Origin: Gyrodactylus bullatarudis
Taxonomy: Eukaryota > Platyhelminthes > Monogenea > Gyrodactylidea > Gyrodactylidae
DNA length: 56,796 bases
Assembly (NCBI GenBank): GCA_012064415.1
Contig: SSNU01000008.1
Coordinates: 15,472-72,267, forward strand
Direction of reading: 5' to 3'
Made by a program: the position numbers and the translations under genes
Part shown: in pieces, positions 55,963 to 56,796 of the stretch
How positions within the stretch are numbered: position 1 is the first letter of the stretch
Layout: each line of letters opens with the position of its first letter
Notes under the pieces: model-generated
Told to the model about the DNA's origin: nothing
The model's database searches: none
The model's input: only the letters and a program-made list of their open reading frames with translations

Positions 55963-56796
55963 GTAAGTAATAGTTATTAAGTATTCATTAACATCTTTCC
56001 TATAAAAAAATCAATAATGAGTACATGATAAATTCTTGACGCAAGAGGGAAAGGCTTTATTCAGTGAAACTAAACCATTTTTTCATTCGCTTAATTACAC
56101 AAAACCTCTTAAAAATTGTGTGTAAGTTCAGGGATTTGGCTTGAAAATTAGCGTCCTTACTCATGTAGCTGTGAAATTTGGCAAGGTATTTTTTACATCA
56201 TTTCTTTTCAGTTACAACCTCTTTGATAAATTGGATCAGATATCATTGATAAAGATTTTTCATATTGCTTTGCAAAACTTGGCTGGATTTAGTGTATTAT
56301 TCTTATAAAGCTTCTTAGATAATGTGACATAAAGTTCGTATTATCAAAACTCTCAGATCAGTAAATAACATTTATCTCATTATCTTAAAACCCTTAAGAA
56401 AATTAAAAGTTAAGTCAAAGTTAAAATATTTATGAAATTCGAAGAAATCGTAAAATTGATGTTTCTGAATGAAAACTTTTTTATTTGATCGAAAACATCA
56501 TTTTTTCTTTTACGGAATGGAGAGTTCAGATTAAGACACACCTATTGTTAGGCTTGAATTTTTCCTAGCAGGGCTGAGGCTGGAAGAAAAACATGGACAA
56601 AGTTTGAATTTATCATAGAATTAACATGAATTTTTGACTTTGACATCAAATAACTTGAAAACAAATGAAGGCTAAATTAGAGAACGTTTGCCCCCCTCCT
56701 TATATTTTTATATGGGTAACCAAACGCAAAAGTTTTATTCAAATATTAATAAGCATATCAAATACTATCTAAAAACCACCATTATATGGCGATAAC
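55963..56796. other. Start of the next intron, nothing recognised
   Basis: No exon with a matching phase-1 acceptor was identified before the window ends. Confidence 0.4.

Noticed and set aside
54673..54882. Open frame of 69 codons in intron 16
   Set aside because: No family features on either strand; the reverse strand gives a vague YADN pattern too weak to call a reverse transcriptase.

Overview
The window is AT-rich eukaryotic DNA with spliceosomal introns, tRNA-derived SINEs, Penelope-like retroelements and many terminal-inverted-repeat (TIR) DNA transposons, so it comes from an invertebrate animal nuclear genome. Some introns are extremely small (27 nt, and apparently 23 and 30 nt) and one SINE carries a hammerhead ribozyme. 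Both traits are known from flatworms such as schistosomes, so a platyhelminth is my best guess, but this is inference and the phylum is not proven.

One host gene spans nearly the whole window on the + strand (512 to at least 55962). It encodes a PFTAIRE-type cyclin-dependent kinase (CDK14/CDK15, Eip63E-like). I resolve 17 phase-consistent exons plus two candidate exons. A low-complexity N-terminal region lies in exons 1-6. The kinase domain runs from exon 6 (about 22398) to exon 12 (about 40770) and is split by a 14.1-kb intron. A long Asn/Ser/Gln-rich C-terminal extension in exons 13-17 runs towards the right edge.

Almost everything else is transposon debris inside the introns. Intron 3 (1044-10015) holds a 183-bp duplicate of exon 3, a tRNA-SINE, non-LTR reverse transcriptase pieces, foldback elements and hammerhead motifs. 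Intron 5 (11923-22131) holds a Penelope-like (PLE) fragment, a hAT-type MITE, a Mutator-like element (16794-19589) that itself contains a PLE, and a second PLE (about 20405-21570). Intron 7 holds a Mutator-type MITE with a separate insertion in each arm. Intron 9 holds a 2.07-kb element with CACTG termini, a non-LTR copy, a piggyBac-like MITE, a decayed transposon gene and a 3.7-kb nested foldback. Intron 14 holds a Tc1/mariner-type element carrying a complete hAT element and a foldback. Intron 15 holds a PLE tail and a 3.1-kb pogo-like element with 649-bp TIRs, followed by a hammerhead SINE.

The most interesting layer is RNA. At least nine loci have a hammerhead ribozyme core, or a clearly decayed one, several with self-complementary helices I and III (18279, 20501, 21911, 49361, 55193, 9766, 13679, 7798 and 53311). 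They flank or sit near PLE fragments, inverted-repeat arms and a SINE. A second cross-element signal is an internal motif around TCATTCGATAGAG that recurs in at least seven otherwise unrelated TIR elements.
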